Origin: a virus
DNA: 29,297 bases
Virus record (IMG/VR): IMGVR_UViG_3300036828_000582
Location: 1-29,297 of that record
Strand: one strand, 5' to 3'
The notes below the pieces were generated by a model. The model was not told the origin of the DNA. It did not search any database and saw nothing but the letters and a program-made list of their open reading frames with translations. This document shows positions 13,488 through 21,251 of the stretch, one piece after another. Position 1 is the stretch's first letter, and every line of letters starts with the position of its first letter. A program made the translations under genes and the position numbers.

Positions 13488-14240
13488 TTGAAGGTAACAC
13501 TACTCGACTACACAGGCGCAGGAACCAAGAGTCCATCCGACTACGCCGCGCGGCTATTGATCTACGCCAAGTCCACCCGGCTAACGCAGGGCAGCGTCCT
13601 GCGCTCCATCATTGAGGTCATGCCCAAGACCGAGATTGATCGTGAGCTAGAGGCTATCTCGCGAACCATCCGCTCATCGTGGGAGTTCATCAGCTACACT
13701 TGGCAGATCACAGGCGTGACACGCGCCTTCACCCACCAATTTGTTAGATCACGCCACGCGAGCTTCGCGCAACAGGCAATGCGGGTTGCGGATATGAGCG
13801 ATTTTGATACTCTGGTTCCAATCGCTGTCAAGGCGGCTGGTAAGGAGAAGCTGTGGGAGCTGACGATGGGAGTGATCGCGGAGAGCTACAAGGAGCTGCG
13901 CAAGGCTAGGGTCCCGGCGCAGGACGCGCGTGGTCTCCTGCCAACCAACATCTTGACTAACATCGTAGCTAGCTTCAACTTAAGAGCGTTCGCGGACCTG
14001 TGCGGTAAGCGCGACAACCCGCGGGCCCAGGACGAATATTCTGAGGTAGTAAGAGCTATGAAGGCGGAAGTGTTGGCGGTACATCCCTGGACCAATATCT
14101 TCCTTAATCCGCCGCGGACGGAGACGCCACACCTGGACAAGCTATTGCGCGACGCCCTGGGCAACCGCAGCCCGGTGGACGCTCCGGAGATCAACGATGC
14201 GCTCAAGGACGTAGACAAGCTGAAGGCGACTTGGGGGTGA
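13488..14240 (+). CDS. thyX: Flavin-dependent thymidylate synthase ThyX
   Basis: A 250-residue protein that makes dTMP from dUMP using FAD, NADPH and methylene-tetrahydrofolate. It opens with KVTLLDYTGAGTKS and KSTRL (28-32). The ThyX signature appears at 84-99 as QFVRSRHASFAQQAMR, a recognised variant of RHRxxSxNxxSxR, preceded by ITGVTRAFTHQ. ARGLLPTNILTN near 145-156 is the conserved 'aR.lLP.n..T' dUMP/FAD contact. TTG 13488 is chosen as start because AAGGGGAGG ends seven bases earlier; an upstream TTG at 13470 would bury that site. The phage thus has its own dTMP supply alongside MazG and DNA polymerase. The next gene overlaps or abuts the stop. Confidence 0.92.
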   Translation: MKVTLLDYTGAGTKSPSDYAARLLIYAKSTRLTQGSVLRSIIEVMPKTEIDRELEAISRTIRSSWEFISYTWQITGVTRAFTHQFVRSRHASFAQQAMRVADMSDFDTLVPIAVKAAGKEKLWELTMGVIAESYKELRKARVPAQDARGLLPTNILTNIVASFNLRAFADLCGKRDNPRAQDEYSEVVRAMKAEVLAVHPWTNIFLNPPRTETPHLDKLLRDALGNRSPVDAPEINDALKDVDKLKATWG

Positions 14241-14251
14241 ATCAATTCAAA

Positions 14252-14431
14252 ATGAACAAGGATCAAAATCTGTTTGATGTCGCCGTAGAGGTTGTTGGCG
14301 AGACAGAGAAGGCCTGGCGGATCTTCGACGGCAAAAATATGGTATGGGTCCCCAAGTCGCAAGTCGAGAACAACGAAGATGGAACATTCACTATGCCAGA
14401 GTGGTTGGCCAAAGAAAAAGGGTTCATCTAA
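14252..14431 (+). CDS. Small conserved hypothetical protein
   Basis: 59 residues from ATG 14252; GTG 14237, overlapping the thyX stop, would add five. The central WRIFDGKNMVWVPKSQVE and the final TMPEWLAKEKGFI match a small protein that I recall as common in phages and bacteria ('alk.. d..vWvPkSq.e .. .mpeWlA..kgl'), with no known function. It is the first of four short, tightly packed genes between thyX and the HAD phosphatase. Confidence 0.65.
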   Translation: MNKDQNLFDVAVEVVGETEKAWRIFDGKNMVWVPKSQVENNEDGTFTMPEWLAKEKGFI

Positions 14432-14449
14432 TATGATGTGGGGATAGCA

Positions 14450-14761
14450 ATGAGAAAGAGTAATCGTTTGATCTTGGAGTATTGCCAACTCGCAAAAGCG
14501 CTTTATGGTGTGGACCCTAGTGTGTGTGTGAATAAAGCTAATGATATTGAGCTGAGCGCCAAAGGGCGCTGGTATGGCACGATTGATGCGCGTCACTTTG
14601 AGCATTTTTGGATACGTCCATTGCGGATCGAAGCAGACAAGACGCACCTGTGGTACAAGCCTGGCAAAATTGACGAATGTTGTCGCGTTTGCGGACAGAT
14701 AAGGCGCGATGACCGAGCGAATGGAATTTGCTTATGCAATACGTCTTTCACACACACATAG
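14450..14761 (+). CDS. Hypothetical protein with C-terminal zinc ribbon
   Basis: 103 residues from ATG 14450. The C-terminal part has CCRVCGQIRRDD and then CLC (around 80-97), a likely zinc-binding Cys cluster. An aromatic stretch (HFEHFWIRPLRIEADKTHLWY) precedes it. No enzymatic motif is visible. It overlaps the next gene by 28 bases. Confidence 0.55.
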   Translation: MRKSNRLILEYCQLAKALYGVDPSVCVNKANDIELSAKGRWYGTIDARHFEHFWIRPLRIEADKTHLWYKPGKIDECCRVCGQIRRDDRANGICLCNTSFTHT

Positions 14762-14952
14762 TCAAGCTGGAGCAAAAGAGCAAGCTGCTCCGCTCAATCA
14801 AGGTCAAGGATGACGAGATCCACAGCGAGTATGAAGGTATGGGATGGTATGTGCTGCTGGACGGGATGCTAGATAGCGTCTGGATCTCAATGGAGAAGCC
14901 GGACCTGGAGATCAACCAGAAAGTCAAGTTGATCATAAGCACTGAACCATGA
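14734..14952 (+). CDS. Small hypothetical protein
   Basis: 72 residues from ATG 14734, beta-rich (WYVLLDGMLDSVWISM) with a lysine-rich middle. Its TGA stop overlaps the ATG of the HAD phosphatase (ATGA), which supports it being translated. An ATG two codons earlier (14728) is an alternative start. The family is unknown. Confidence 0.55.
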   Translation: MQYVFHTHIVKLEQKSKLLRSIKVKDDEIHSEYEGMGWYVLLDGMLDSVWISMEKPDLEINQKVKLIISTEP

Positions 14953-15365
14953 TCATCATTATCACAGATATTGACGGGACGCTCGCGCAGTCCAGCTGGC
15001 GCGATAACCTGAAAGAGAACTGGGAGGAGTATCACGCCGCCAGCAAGGACGACAAGATTAATGTGCCAATGGCTGCGCTACTTAATGAGCTATCGGAATT
15101 TTGCCGCATTGTTTGTATCACAACACGACCGGAGCGGTGGCGTAAGCTTACTAACCAGTGGCTAATTAGGCACTGGGTAAGGATCCCGGAGCTGATTATG
15201 CGGCCCAACGATGACTTTCGCCCTTCGCCAGCCTTGAAAGTGGCCTTGGCTGAAGCTTATCATTTATCCAGCAAGGACCAAAAGGTATTGGCCTTTGATG
15301 ACCGGGCGGACGTTCGTGCGGCATATCGCGCGTTAGGCTTCTTCACTGTTGAGCTGCCATGGTGA
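14949..15365 (+). CDS. HAD-superfamily phosphatase (polynucleotide 3'-phosphatase-like)
   Basis: 138 residues. HAD motif I is ITDIDGTLA (5-13; nucleophile D7, D9). Motif II is the Thr in VCITTRP (54-60). LIMRPNDDFRP (77-87) resembles the MR..dD.R loop of T4 PseT-type 3'-phosphatases. Motif IV is LAFDDRADV (108-116). No cap domain is present. Phage HAD proteins of this size remove 3'-phosphates from nicked DNA or RNA, or act as nucleotidases; the MR-DD-R loop favours the former. It is coupled to the preceding gene by ATGA overlap. Confidence 0.8.
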   Translation: MIIIITDIDGTLAQSSWRDNLKENWEEYHAASKDDKINVPMAALLNELSEFCRIVCITTRPERWRKLTNQWLIRHWVRIPELIMRPNDDFRPSPALKVALAEAYHLSSKDQKVLAFDDRADVRAAYRALGFFTVELPW

Positions 15366-15369
15366 AATT

Positions 15370-16083
15370 ATGCAACAAAAAGGATGGTTGCAATTATCTG
15401 TTAATAGTCCGATGACTTCAATTGCCCAGCAAATCGAGGAGGTGGAGCGTGAAATCAAATTGTGTGAGAATAGAATGCTTCATGGTGTTCGTCAGAAATT
15501 GATTGATATGATGAAGTCCAAAAAAGCAACAATTGCCAAAAAAGCAACCATTGCCAAAGGGCATGGTCGTCCCTTGTTAGCTATACCGCTGGATAAATCA
15601 GTAATAGCCGAGGTGGAAGAGGCTATGAAGGTTTTTCCTCATAGAGTTGAAGCTGCAATGGCGATTGGTATGCATGGTGAAAATTATAGCTTTATTCGTA
15701 AGCTAATCATTCTTCGTGACCGATCAATCCTCTCTCAAAAAGAGCGAGATATCGTAAACGAGTGTTTAAAGGCAATAGAAAAAGATAGACAAGTGCGCAA
15801 GGATATCAGATTGCTAGCTGCTGATGTTATTGCCAACTGCTTTAGCAAAAGAAAGGAGAGGGGACATGTCAGCAATCATCGCATGAAAAGGTTTGAACAA
15901 ACTATCTTGTCAATTAAAGAAAGTTGTGAAAGCACAAGTGAGATGATTATTCCGCATGATATTGATAGTAGAACTGTAACTGCGGCTATAGCTTCACTAT
16001 CAAGCAGTGTAGAGCTGCTAGGCATTCTTCTCCAACGACTAGTCGGAGAAAAAACAAGGGGTAATGAAGATGGAGAGATATAA
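15370..16083 (+). CDS. Hypothetical helical protein, AT-rich
   Basis: 237 residues from ATG 15370. Predicted almost entirely helical: a coiled-coil N-terminal part (IAQQIEEVEREIKLCENRM), a basic segment with a direct duplication (KKATIAKKATIAKGHGRP), and later helices rich in Ile/Leu/Lys. Its composition is more A+T-rich than most neighbours, similar to the GIY-YIG-like gene. It overlaps the ParB-like gene by 14 bases, so the two are probably translated together. The Lys/Gly-His-Gly-Arg segment could bind DNA, but no family is recognised. Confidence 0.55.
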   Translation: MQQKGWLQLSVNSPMTSIAQQIEEVEREIKLCENRMLHGVRQKLIDMMKSKKATIAKKATIAKGHGRPLLAIPLDKSVIAEVEEAMKVFPHRVEAAMAIGMHGENYSFIRKLIILRDRSILSQKERDIVNECLKAIEKDRQVRKDIRLLAADVIANCFSKRKERGHVSNHRMKRFEQTILSIKESCESTSEMIIPHDIDSRTVTAAIASLSSSVELLGILLQRLVGEKTRGNEDGEI

Positions 16084-16882
16084 GATAGAGTGGATCGCTG
16101 TGAAGCACTTATCCGTGGTTTGGGTTCAAGCTCAGCGGCCTTACGACGAGAAATGGGCACGTGCTATAGCTGATGATCTTGACCCAGATAAGTTTGATCC
16201 AATCATTGTGACCCAACCTAATGGTCAAGGAATATATCACATCATTGAAGGCCAACATCGCAGGCATGCTCTTGAGATATATGCTGAGAAGGTTGGGGGA
16301 GGAGGCACTGCCCAAAATGAACAGGCCCCATGCAGAATCATTGATGAGGTTGATCCCGCCCGTGCTGCTGAGATCTGGCTTGGCATCAATGCAGGCCGTA
16401 AAGCTGTGAAGCCGATTACAGCATTCTTGGTCGCCGTGGCGGCACAGCGCGACATTGAGACTGCTATAAATAAAGTGCTTCATCGCCTCAATTATAAGGT
16501 ATCGCCTGCTAAGATGCCATTTCACATTTCAGCAGTCAGCGCTCTCAGAACCATATATAATCGCCATGGCCTTATCACCATAGAAAAGACTGTCAGGATG
16601 TTGTCATTGATGTGGGGCGGCGATCCTCAAGCAGTATCTTCGGCCCTCTTGCGCGGCACCGCCATATTTCTACATGAGTTTGGAGATCATGTGAATGCAA
16701 AGCGACTACGGCAGCAAGTTGGCGAAAGGTTTAGCCCATGGAAATTCAAGGAGGCTGCTGAAGCGCGTAAGCATAGCACTCTTGAAAATCTTGATGAAGC
16801 CATTTCTGAGCTATTGATCAGAGAATATAACAAAGGGTTGAAGGAAGCGAACAAGCTCCATCATAAGGCAATGCACAAATGA
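16070..16882 (+). CDS. ParB/Srx-fold protein
   Basis: 270 residues. The N-terminal 100 residues carry the ParB-type nuclease/CTPase fold. YDEKWARAIADDLDPDKFDPI (25-45) is followed by YHIIEGQHRRHALEIY (56-71), the box II-like E/DGQHR.A motif, and DEVDPARAAEIWLGINAGRK, with the invariant 'N..rk' helix. The C-terminal helices (HISAVSALRTIYNRHG onward) correspond to the domain usual in the phage version. ATG 16070 is preferred over 16064 because AAGGGG lies eight bases before it. Phage proteins of this type are of unknown role; no parA neighbour or parS-like sites are seen, so plasmid-style partitioning is not implied. Confidence 0.8.
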   Translation: MERYKIEWIAVKHLSVVWVQAQRPYDEKWARAIADDLDPDKFDPIIVTQPNGQGIYHIIEGQHRRHALEIYAEKVGGGGTAQNEQAPCRIIDEVDPARAAEIWLGINAGRKAVKPITAFLVAVAAQRDIETAINKVLHRLNYKVSPAKMPFHISAVSALRTIYNRHGLITIEKTVRMLSLMWGGDPQAVSSALLRGTAIFLHEFGDHVNAKRLRQQVGERFSPWKFKEAAEARKHSTLENLDEAISELLIREYNKGLKEANKLHHKAMHK

Positions 16883-16898
16883 GGAATGAGCTGTACAT

Positions 16899-17579
16899 AT
16901 GAGCAAGGTTGTTATAACAGGGACTACCTCAGGGCTTGGCAGAGCCCTTGTCAGGGCTATGGAAAAGGACCATGAAATATTTGAATGGTCTAAACCGGAC
17001 GTTGATATAGCTAGTTTTGACTCTATCGAAGAGGCAGCGGATAAGCTACCAGAGCTTATTGACATAGTGATCAACTGCGCTGGCGTCAACTTCATCAACT
17101 ATCTTCCGAATGTGACAGAGCAAGCTTGGAACAATGTAATGGATGTCAATGCCAGGAGTATCTTCCTAACAACCAAGCTGCTACTTCCCAAGCTACACGG
17201 TGGAACGGTACTCAACATAGTCTCTAACGCTAGCCGCATTCCGATGACCGCCTCGCTCGCCTACAACGCCTCCAAGGCTGCGGCGCTGATGATGACCAAA
17301 CAGCTTGCGCGCGAGCTAATCAAGACCCACAACATAACTGTGTTCTCTGTCTCACCCAATAAGCTCAGCGGCACGTTCATGTCGAGCTATATCGAGAAGC
17401 GGGTGATGGAGCTACGCGGCTGGACAGCAGAGCAAGCGAGCAAGTATCAGCTTGACGCGCTGCCAGCGGGCGAGGAGACTGACTCAGACACGCTGGCAGA
17501 ATTCATCGCCTTTCTTTTGTCGAGTAAGCAACGGCACAAATACCTAGCTGGTTGCGATATTCAATATGGAGGACCTTGA
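16899..17579 (+). CDS. Short-chain dehydrogenase/reductase (SDR)
   Basis: 226 residues of a complete classical SDR: cofactor loop TGTTSGLG (7-14), NCAG (59-62), NARS (84-87), the catalytic Ser region NIVSNAS (106-112), YNASK (Y122, K126) and SPNKLSGTF, equivalent to the PG motif. Asp after strand beta2 (PDVDIASF) leaves NAD versus NADP preference unclear. Such enzymes are rare in phages; the substrate might be a nucleotide sugar or a modified base precursor, given the glycosyltransferase 3 kb away, but that link is only by proximity. Fourteen bases separate it from the ParB-like gene. Confidence 0.85.
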   Translation: MSKVVITGTTSGLGRALVRAMEKDHEIFEWSKPDVDIASFDSIEEAADKLPELIDIVINCAGVNFINYLPNVTEQAWNNVMDVNARSIFLTTKLLLPKLHGGTVLNIVSNASRIPMTASLAYNASKAAALMMTKQLARELIKTHNITVFSVSPNKLSGTFMSSYIEKRVMELRGWTAEQASKYQLDALPAGEETDSDTLAEFIAFLLSSKQRHKYLAGCDIQYGGP

Positions 17580-17580
17580 G

Positions 17581-18090
17581 ATGCGCATTGATCAGGTAAG
17601 CTACTATTGTGCTACGCCAAAGAGTGCGGACCTTTTGAAGGAAGATATAAAAATTCCAGATGACCGTTGGATTAAGGATATGGTAACCGCAACCTCCCGC
17701 GTCGCGCTCAACGGCATAATCAAGCACGATATCAATGTTGCAGAGCTGCAGTTCGCCTATGATCTAGGTATGGAGATAGAGATTATCCGCTATATTAGCG
17801 GGCCTCACTGGCATCAGGACAACAAAAACTACAATTCCAGCCTGCCATTCCTAAGCCACATAGGCGCGCATCTGGACGATGGCGAGAACTTTCCGGATAT
17901 GCGCCACTGGCAATTGGTACAAGAGACTGTGACCGCCTCTCACACTTCAAAGTTCTTGACAGATCCGGTCAGCGCGGGCTATGGCCGCCGCTACCACTAC
18001 CGGGTCTATCAAATAGGTCCAGGCAACTACTTCAAATTCATCCGCCGTCTACATTTCGTCAAACAGCAAGAACCAAAATGGGCGTTGTGA
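17581..18090 (+). CDS. VOC/glyoxalase-like phage protein
   Basis: 169 residues from ATG 17581, with GGAGGACC about nine bases upstream, partly inside the SDR stop region. PFLSHIGAHLDDGENF (89-104) resembles the metal-binding His strand of vicinal-oxygen-chelate folds ('SHiGfhvdd'), preceded by GPHWHQD (74-80). The C-terminal HTSKFLTDP and YHYRVYQIGPGNYFKFIRRLHF are a conserved phage-protein ending as I recall it. Other metal ligands are not obvious, so enzymatic function is unproven. Read in one unit with the SDR. Confidence 0.6.
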   Translation: MRIDQVSYYCATPKSADLLKEDIKIPDDRWIKDMVTATSRVALNGIIKHDINVAELQFAYDLGMEIEIIRYISGPHWHQDNKNYNSSLPFLSHIGAHLDDGENFPDMRHWQLVQETVTASHTSKFLTDPVSAGYGRRYHYRVYQIGPGNYFKFIRRLHFVKQQEPKWAL

Positions 18091-18091
18091 G

Positions 18092-18259
18092 ATGATCCCA
18101 GCTTACGGCCCAAAATGGCGTACTACAATCCCCAAGTGGTCGCCATTCTATTGGCACGTTATGTCGATCCACGATCCACATTGGAAAAAGATCCGAGTGG
18201 CACCGTGGAACCGGAAGCGGATACCAATCAGGAAAAAATGCCGCAATGCCCGTCGCTAG
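18092..18259 (+). CDS. Very small basic, Trp-rich protein
   Basis: 55 residues from ATG 18092, three bases after the stop of the VOC-like gene, ending 14 bases inside the next gene. Composition is strikingly basic and aromatic (MIPAYGPKWRTTIPKW at the start, then FYWHVMSIHDPHWKK, and IRKKCRNARR at the end), quite unlike random translation, and it tiles exactly between its neighbours. The family is unknown. RNA or membrane binding are guesses only. Confidence 0.5.
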   Translation: MIPAYGPKWRTTIPKWSPFYWHVMSIHDPHWKKIRVAPWNRKRIPIRKKCRNARR

Positions 18260-18566
18260 TGTTGAAGATGTCTTGCGCGAGGCCGCGACAATATTCGCGG
18301 AGCGCTCCGCGACCTACCGCGACAACCACGAGCGGCTAGCGAAGATGCTGGCCGCGCTATTTCCAGACGGTATCGCCCTGAAAACCGCAGAGGATCATGC
18401 CCGTTTCCTTTTGCTGGCTTTGGAGCTAGTCAAGTTGACCCGATACGCGGTACAATGGGATAGTGGCCACAATGACTCTCTCCAGGACGCAATTGTATAT
18501 CTTGCAATGCTTGCAGTCCGAGATGGTGCGAGAGCTGACCTCGCTGATCGAGATCCGAATGGATGA
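18246..18566 (+). CDS. Phage MazG-like protein (DUF6378 type)
   Basis: 106 residues. The pattern RSATYRDNHERLAKM (20-34), followed by ARFLLLALELVKLTRYAV and DSLQDAIVYLAMLA, matches the small all-alpha family in which 'R...YGd....f' precedes 'llmlklaRl' and 'D...D..gY', distantly related to MazG pyrophosphohydrolases. Asp/His positions suited to metal are partly present. A role in nucleotide-pool cleaning is inferred from the resemblance and from nearby DnaQ and MazG. The gene overlaps both neighbours. Confidence 0.65.
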   Translation: MPVASVEDVLREAATIFAERSATYRDNHERLAKMLAALFPDGIALKTAEDHARFLLLALELVKLTRYAVQWDSGHNDSLQDAIVYLAMLAVRDGARADLADRDPNG

Positions 18567-18699
18567 GATGGTCTTCAACGGCGTAGCCATACCACGACCG
18601 AACAACGTTGGCCGCGGCGCTTGGATGCGTTTTTGGGAAACTATAATTGAGCTAGGGCATGTACTTGATGAAATCGAGGAGTATGGTGATGACACCTAA
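18523..18699 (+). CDS. Small hypothetical protein
   Basis: 58 residues from ATG 18523; ATG 18559, which abuts the upstream stop as ATGGATGA, would give 46. IPRPNNVGRGAWMRFWETIIELGHVLDEIEEYG is a Trp-containing helix with an acidic end. It overlaps both the previous and next genes slightly. The family is unknown. Confidence 0.45.
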   Translation: MVRELTSLIEIRMDEMVFNGVAIPRPNNVGRGAWMRFWETIIELGHVLDEIEEYGDDT

Positions 18700-19063
18700 G
18701 CAAAGATTAGAGCTGAACGAGCTGGCTTATAACAACGCTGCACTATATGCGCTGCTCCAGGTGTTAGATCATGGCAAGATGCCCGAACATGAGTGGTGGC
18801 ACTTTGCCGTAGTTAAGCTGACCGATGCGCTCAACGCTATGATCAGGGCTGCGATCGAGGCGGAAAAGCGAGTGCAACCGCGGCCATTCATTCTCACATT
18901 GCCGCCCAAGCCTTCGCCTGCTTCGCCAGCCTCGGCTGAGCCTCGCTGTCGCTGGCGCGACGGCGTAGACTTGAGCAAGGATATCCCGATTTATCTGGAG
19001 CTGCTGGCCAAGTGCTTCGACATCAAAGGCCACTCTCGCTATTGTCCCGGCGAGGCCGAGTAA
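18689..19063 (+). CDS. Chimeric ORF: unknown protein, mazG fragment and a repeat
   Basis: 124 residues from ATG 18689, with GAGGAG eight bases upstream. Residues 1-80 are an unrecognised helical protein (LNELAYNNAALYALLQVL, then HEWWHFAVVKLTDAL) with a Pro/Ala-rich linker. Residues about 88-114 repeat the MazG protein at 19891-20367: WRDGVDLSK then IYLELLAKCF, with a seven-codon in-frame loss that deletes the metal-binding EELAD. The last residues (SRYCPGEAE) and the stop are read from an inverted hairpin repeat. The natural C-terminus has thus been replaced by a broken duplicate. The first part may still function. Confidence 0.6.
   Translation: MTPKQRLELNELAYNNAALYALLQVLDHGKMPEHEWWHFAVVKLTDALNAMIRAAIEAEKRVQPRPFILTLPPKPSPASPASAEPRCRWRDGVDLSKDIPIYLELLAKCFDIKGHSRYCPGEAE
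18951..19032 (+). pseudogene. mazG fragment duplicated next to a repeat
   Basis: Bases 18951-19032 match mazG 20021-20123 closely (GCTGGCGYGAYGGCGTAGAC and GGCCAAGTGCTT shared) with one internal deletion of about 21 bases. Homology runs to GGCCA and stops exactly where the inverted repeat CTCTCGCT begins. It cannot encode a functional MazG. Confidence 0.85.
19033..19059 (-). repeat. Hairpin repeat abutting the mazG fragment
   Basis: Minus-strand copy, CTCGGCCTCGCCGGG then ACAATAGCGAGAG with one extra C in the loop side. In minus orientation the bases that follow it (TGGCCTTTGATGTCGAAGCA) are antisense to the mazG fragment and match antisense mazG in about 20 of 25 positions. A further 5'-half trace (CAACCCGGCT) lies at 19078-19087 on the + strand. 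Confidence 0.85.
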
Positions 19064-19130
19064 GTGAATTTTACCCTCAACCCGGCTGCTGTTAAGTAAA
19101 GCAAAGAAACAAAGCAAATAGGCAAAGAAC

Positions 19131-19358
19131 ATGGAAAAGAAGATACATGAGCTCCGGGCTGAAGACTTCACTATGGGCGAGTGGAATGCTATGGATAGCT
19201 TTCCCAAGGATGGTTCCTTAGTGGAGGTGCGCGAGCGTGTAGGCGGACCTATCACTACAGCGCGCTGGAATAAGACATTAAAAAAGATCGATGTTGTCAA
19301 AGGCATCCCCATAACTTCATCATTAACTAATTTTGCCGAATGGCGATTGCCAAGATAA
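19131..19358 (+). CDS. Small DUF551-like protein
   Basis: 75 residues from ATG 19131. NAMDSFPKDGSLVEVRERVGG, followed by TARWN and finally FAEWRLPR, fits the DUF551-type pattern 'W..m...PkDG..v.v....g....a.W......W.p' found in many phages. The function is unknown. It follows an A-rich stretch with AAAGC repeats rather than a clear ribosome site. Confidence 0.6.
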   Translation: MEKKIHELRAEDFTMGEWNAMDSFPKDGSLVEVRERVGGPITTARWNKTLKKIDVVKGIPITSSLTNFAEWRLPR

Positions 19359-19360
19359 GT

Positions 19361-19894
19361 ATGATCGCCCTAGTCCTTGACACTGAGACTACCGCGCTAG
19401 TCGCTAACCGCTCTATGGCAGATAGCTGGTTGCCGGAGATTATTGAGATCTACGCCGAGATGGTTGATCTTGCTAATGAGACTAGCTTTACCTACCTCCA
19501 TCATTTCATAAAGCCAGCTAGGCCTATCTCAGAAGAGATCACAAAGATCACCGGCATAGACAATGCGATGGTCGCCAATCAACCAACCTTTGGAGTAATC
19601 GCTCCGATCATTATCGAGCTAATCGAGAAGGCCCCAGCGGTCATCGCCCACAACGCGCATTTCGACCGCGAGTGCCTGGACATCGAGATGCAACGTGTTG
19701 GGCTGGAGATCAAATGGCCGCGCACAATCTGTACTGTAGAGCAAACCGTTCATCTTACCGGAAGGCGGCTGACCCTGAGCGCATTGCACGAGCACCTATT
19801 TGGTGAGAGGTTCGCGGACGCTCATCGCGCCAGCACTGACTGTAAAGCGTTGATCCGCTGTTGCCGCGAGCTATTCAAGCGAGGTGAGCTATGA
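19361..19894 (+). CDS. DnaQ-like 3'-5' exonuclease (DEDDh)
   Basis: 177 residues from ATG 19361, two bases after the previous stop. ExoI motif LVLDTET (4-10; D7, E9), ExoII AHNAHFDRE (97-104, D102) and ExoIII HRASTD (155-160; H155, D160) are all intact, as is TGID (64-67). This is the epsilon-type proofreading fold. The partner polymerase is probably the DnaE encoded 1.7 kb downstream, whose own PHP domain looks inactive. Proofreading by a separate epsilon subunit would fit that pairing. It overlaps mazG by four bases. Confidence 0.9.
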   Translation: MIALVLDTETTALVANRSMADSWLPEIIEIYAEMVDLANETSFTYLHHFIKPARPISEEITKITGIDNAMVANQPTFGVIAPIIIELIEKAPAVIAHNAHFDRECLDIEMQRVGLEIKWPRTICTVEQTVHLTGRRLTLSALHEHLFGERFADAHRASTDCKALIRCCRELFKRGEL

Positions 19895-20367
19895 ACATAT
19901 TTGAGCTACACGAGAAGATGACCGCTCATCTGTTTCCCGCCTATAGCAGTACTGATGAGCGCTTTCTCGCGCTCGCGCTGTGCGGGGAGGCGGGCGAGCT
20001 GGCCAACATGATCAAGAAGCGCTGGCGTGATGGCGTAGACTTGAGCAAAGAGATCCGTGAAGAGCTTGCCGATATCCAGATCTATCTGGAGCTACTGGCC
20101 AAGTGCTTTGGTATTGAAGGCCAGAAGCTAGATGAAGCGGTGCAGCAAAAGCTAGCCAAGGTCGCTATAATGAAAGCAGCTATAAAGCCTGTGTCCAAAA
20201 GCCCTATTGAATATTCCGGTATGAGCTACGAACAAGCTAGCCGTGAAGCTGAGAGGTTAATTGCGAAAGGCTGGTACCAGAATTTTGACCGCTTAATGGC
20301 ATTGTATCAGATAATGGCAGATGGCGACCCAAGGGCGGGACGTATCCAATATAGGAAAGGCAAGTGA
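19891..20367 (+). CDS. mazG: MazG-like nucleotide pyrophosphohydrolase
   Basis: 158 residues. Helical MazG fold with GEAGEL (32-37; E33, E36) and EELADIQIYLELLA (57-70; E57/E58, D61) forming the EExxE-type metal site. These enzymes hydrolyse (d)NTPs to monophosphates and PPi; in phages they can also lower ppGpp or remove non-canonical nucleotides. The C-terminal 60 residues (from about 100) form an extra region with SYEQASREAERLI, possibly a separate helical domain. Starts within the dnaQ stop (ATGA) and ends within the GT2 start. A defective duplicate of bases 20021-20123 lies 1 kb upstream. Confidence 0.85.
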   Translation: MNIFELHEKMTAHLFPAYSSTDERFLALALCGEAGELANMIKKRWRDGVDLSKEIREELADIQIYLELLAKCFGIEGQKLDEAVQQKLAKVAIMKAAIKPVSKSPIEYSGMSYEQASREAERLIAKGWYQNFDRLMALYQIMADGDPRAGRIQYRKGK

Positions 20368-21251
20368 ACGTGCATCTCGCTTCCGTAGCCCCCAAGCTAG
20401 TTTGTGGCATAACAACATTCAACCGTCCGGACTGGCTGCGGTTGTGCTTGATGAATTACGTTCGCAATTGTACCATCCCAACCCAGTTCATAATCTATCA
20501 GGATGGCAGTGACCGGCCCATACCTACAGAAGAGATAACGCAGCTGATCGAGAACGCTTTTCACGATCATTCAAAGCGCATCTTGAAAAAATGGAAAGAT
20601 GGAGTAGGATTTTCATCCACTCCTTCGCCACATTCGCTGTTACAAAATATCATTGTAAAGGGAAACTATGGCATAGCTCACGGACGGGCGCAATGTGTAA
20701 ATACATTTCTTACTAGGACCAGCGTTGACTTGTTTCTCAATCTGGATGATGATGCGTTGGTGAAACGCAATGGCATTGAGCTCTTGACGAGGGTGATCCG
20801 CTCCAATCCCAGATTTGGATTAGTTGGAGCTTCAAATTTCTTTCGCGAGGTTCCAGCTGGTGTTGTTGCTTATGCTCGTGTGGCGGGATTTTGCTGGCTT
20901 GTGGAGCGGCAGGTGTTCGAGAAGATAGGCAATTTTGATGCGAAGGCCTTCTTGAAGGATGATCACGAATTCTATCTCAGGGCCTGGACGAGCGGCTATA
21001 CTCCAGTTTGTACCAAGGCGAATGTAGCTCACAAGCGAGAGCCGCGCGCCGTTGGTCATCGCCAACACCTCTTATCTAAAGAGGAGACGCGATGCGCGCA
21101 ATACATTCAAGAGCGCTATCGCGGATGGGTCAAGATCGCCTCCAACAACGCTATCAGGTGGACACCGGAGTTGCGCAAAAAAAGACCCGATCACCATTTC
21201 CGAATGACAGAAAAGAAATTGATCAAGGTCGCAGGAAGGCCTTCAATATGA
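20364..21251 (+). CDS. Family 2 glycosyltransferase
   Basis: 295 residues with a GT-A fold. VCGITTFNRPDWLRLCL (13-29) is the nucleotide-sugar strand and loop; IIYQDGSD (43-50) is the second; NYGIAHGRAQCVN (101-113) is typical; LNLDDDALV (125-133) carries the metal-binding DxD; FDAKAFLKDDHEFYLRAW contains the acceptor-side ED-type motif as DDHEF. GTG 20364 overlaps the mazG stop. Phage GT2 enzymes often glycosylate modified DNA bases or virion proteins; no base-hydroxylating partner is visible here, so the acceptor is unknown. Confidence 0.85.
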   Translation: MNVHLASVAPKLVCGITTFNRPDWLRLCLMNYVRNCTIPTQFIIYQDGSDRPIPTEEITQLIENAFHDHSKRILKKWKDGVGFSSTPSPHSLLQNIIVKGNYGIAHGRAQCVNTFLTRTSVDLFLNLDDDALVKRNGIELLTRVIRSNPRFGLVGASNFFREVPAGVVAYARVAGFCWLVERQVFEKIGNFDAKAFLKDDHEFYLRAWTSGYTPVCTKANVAHKREPRAVGHRQHLLSKEETRCAQYIQERYRGWVKIASNNAIRWTPELRKKRPDHHFRMTEKKLIKVAGRPSI

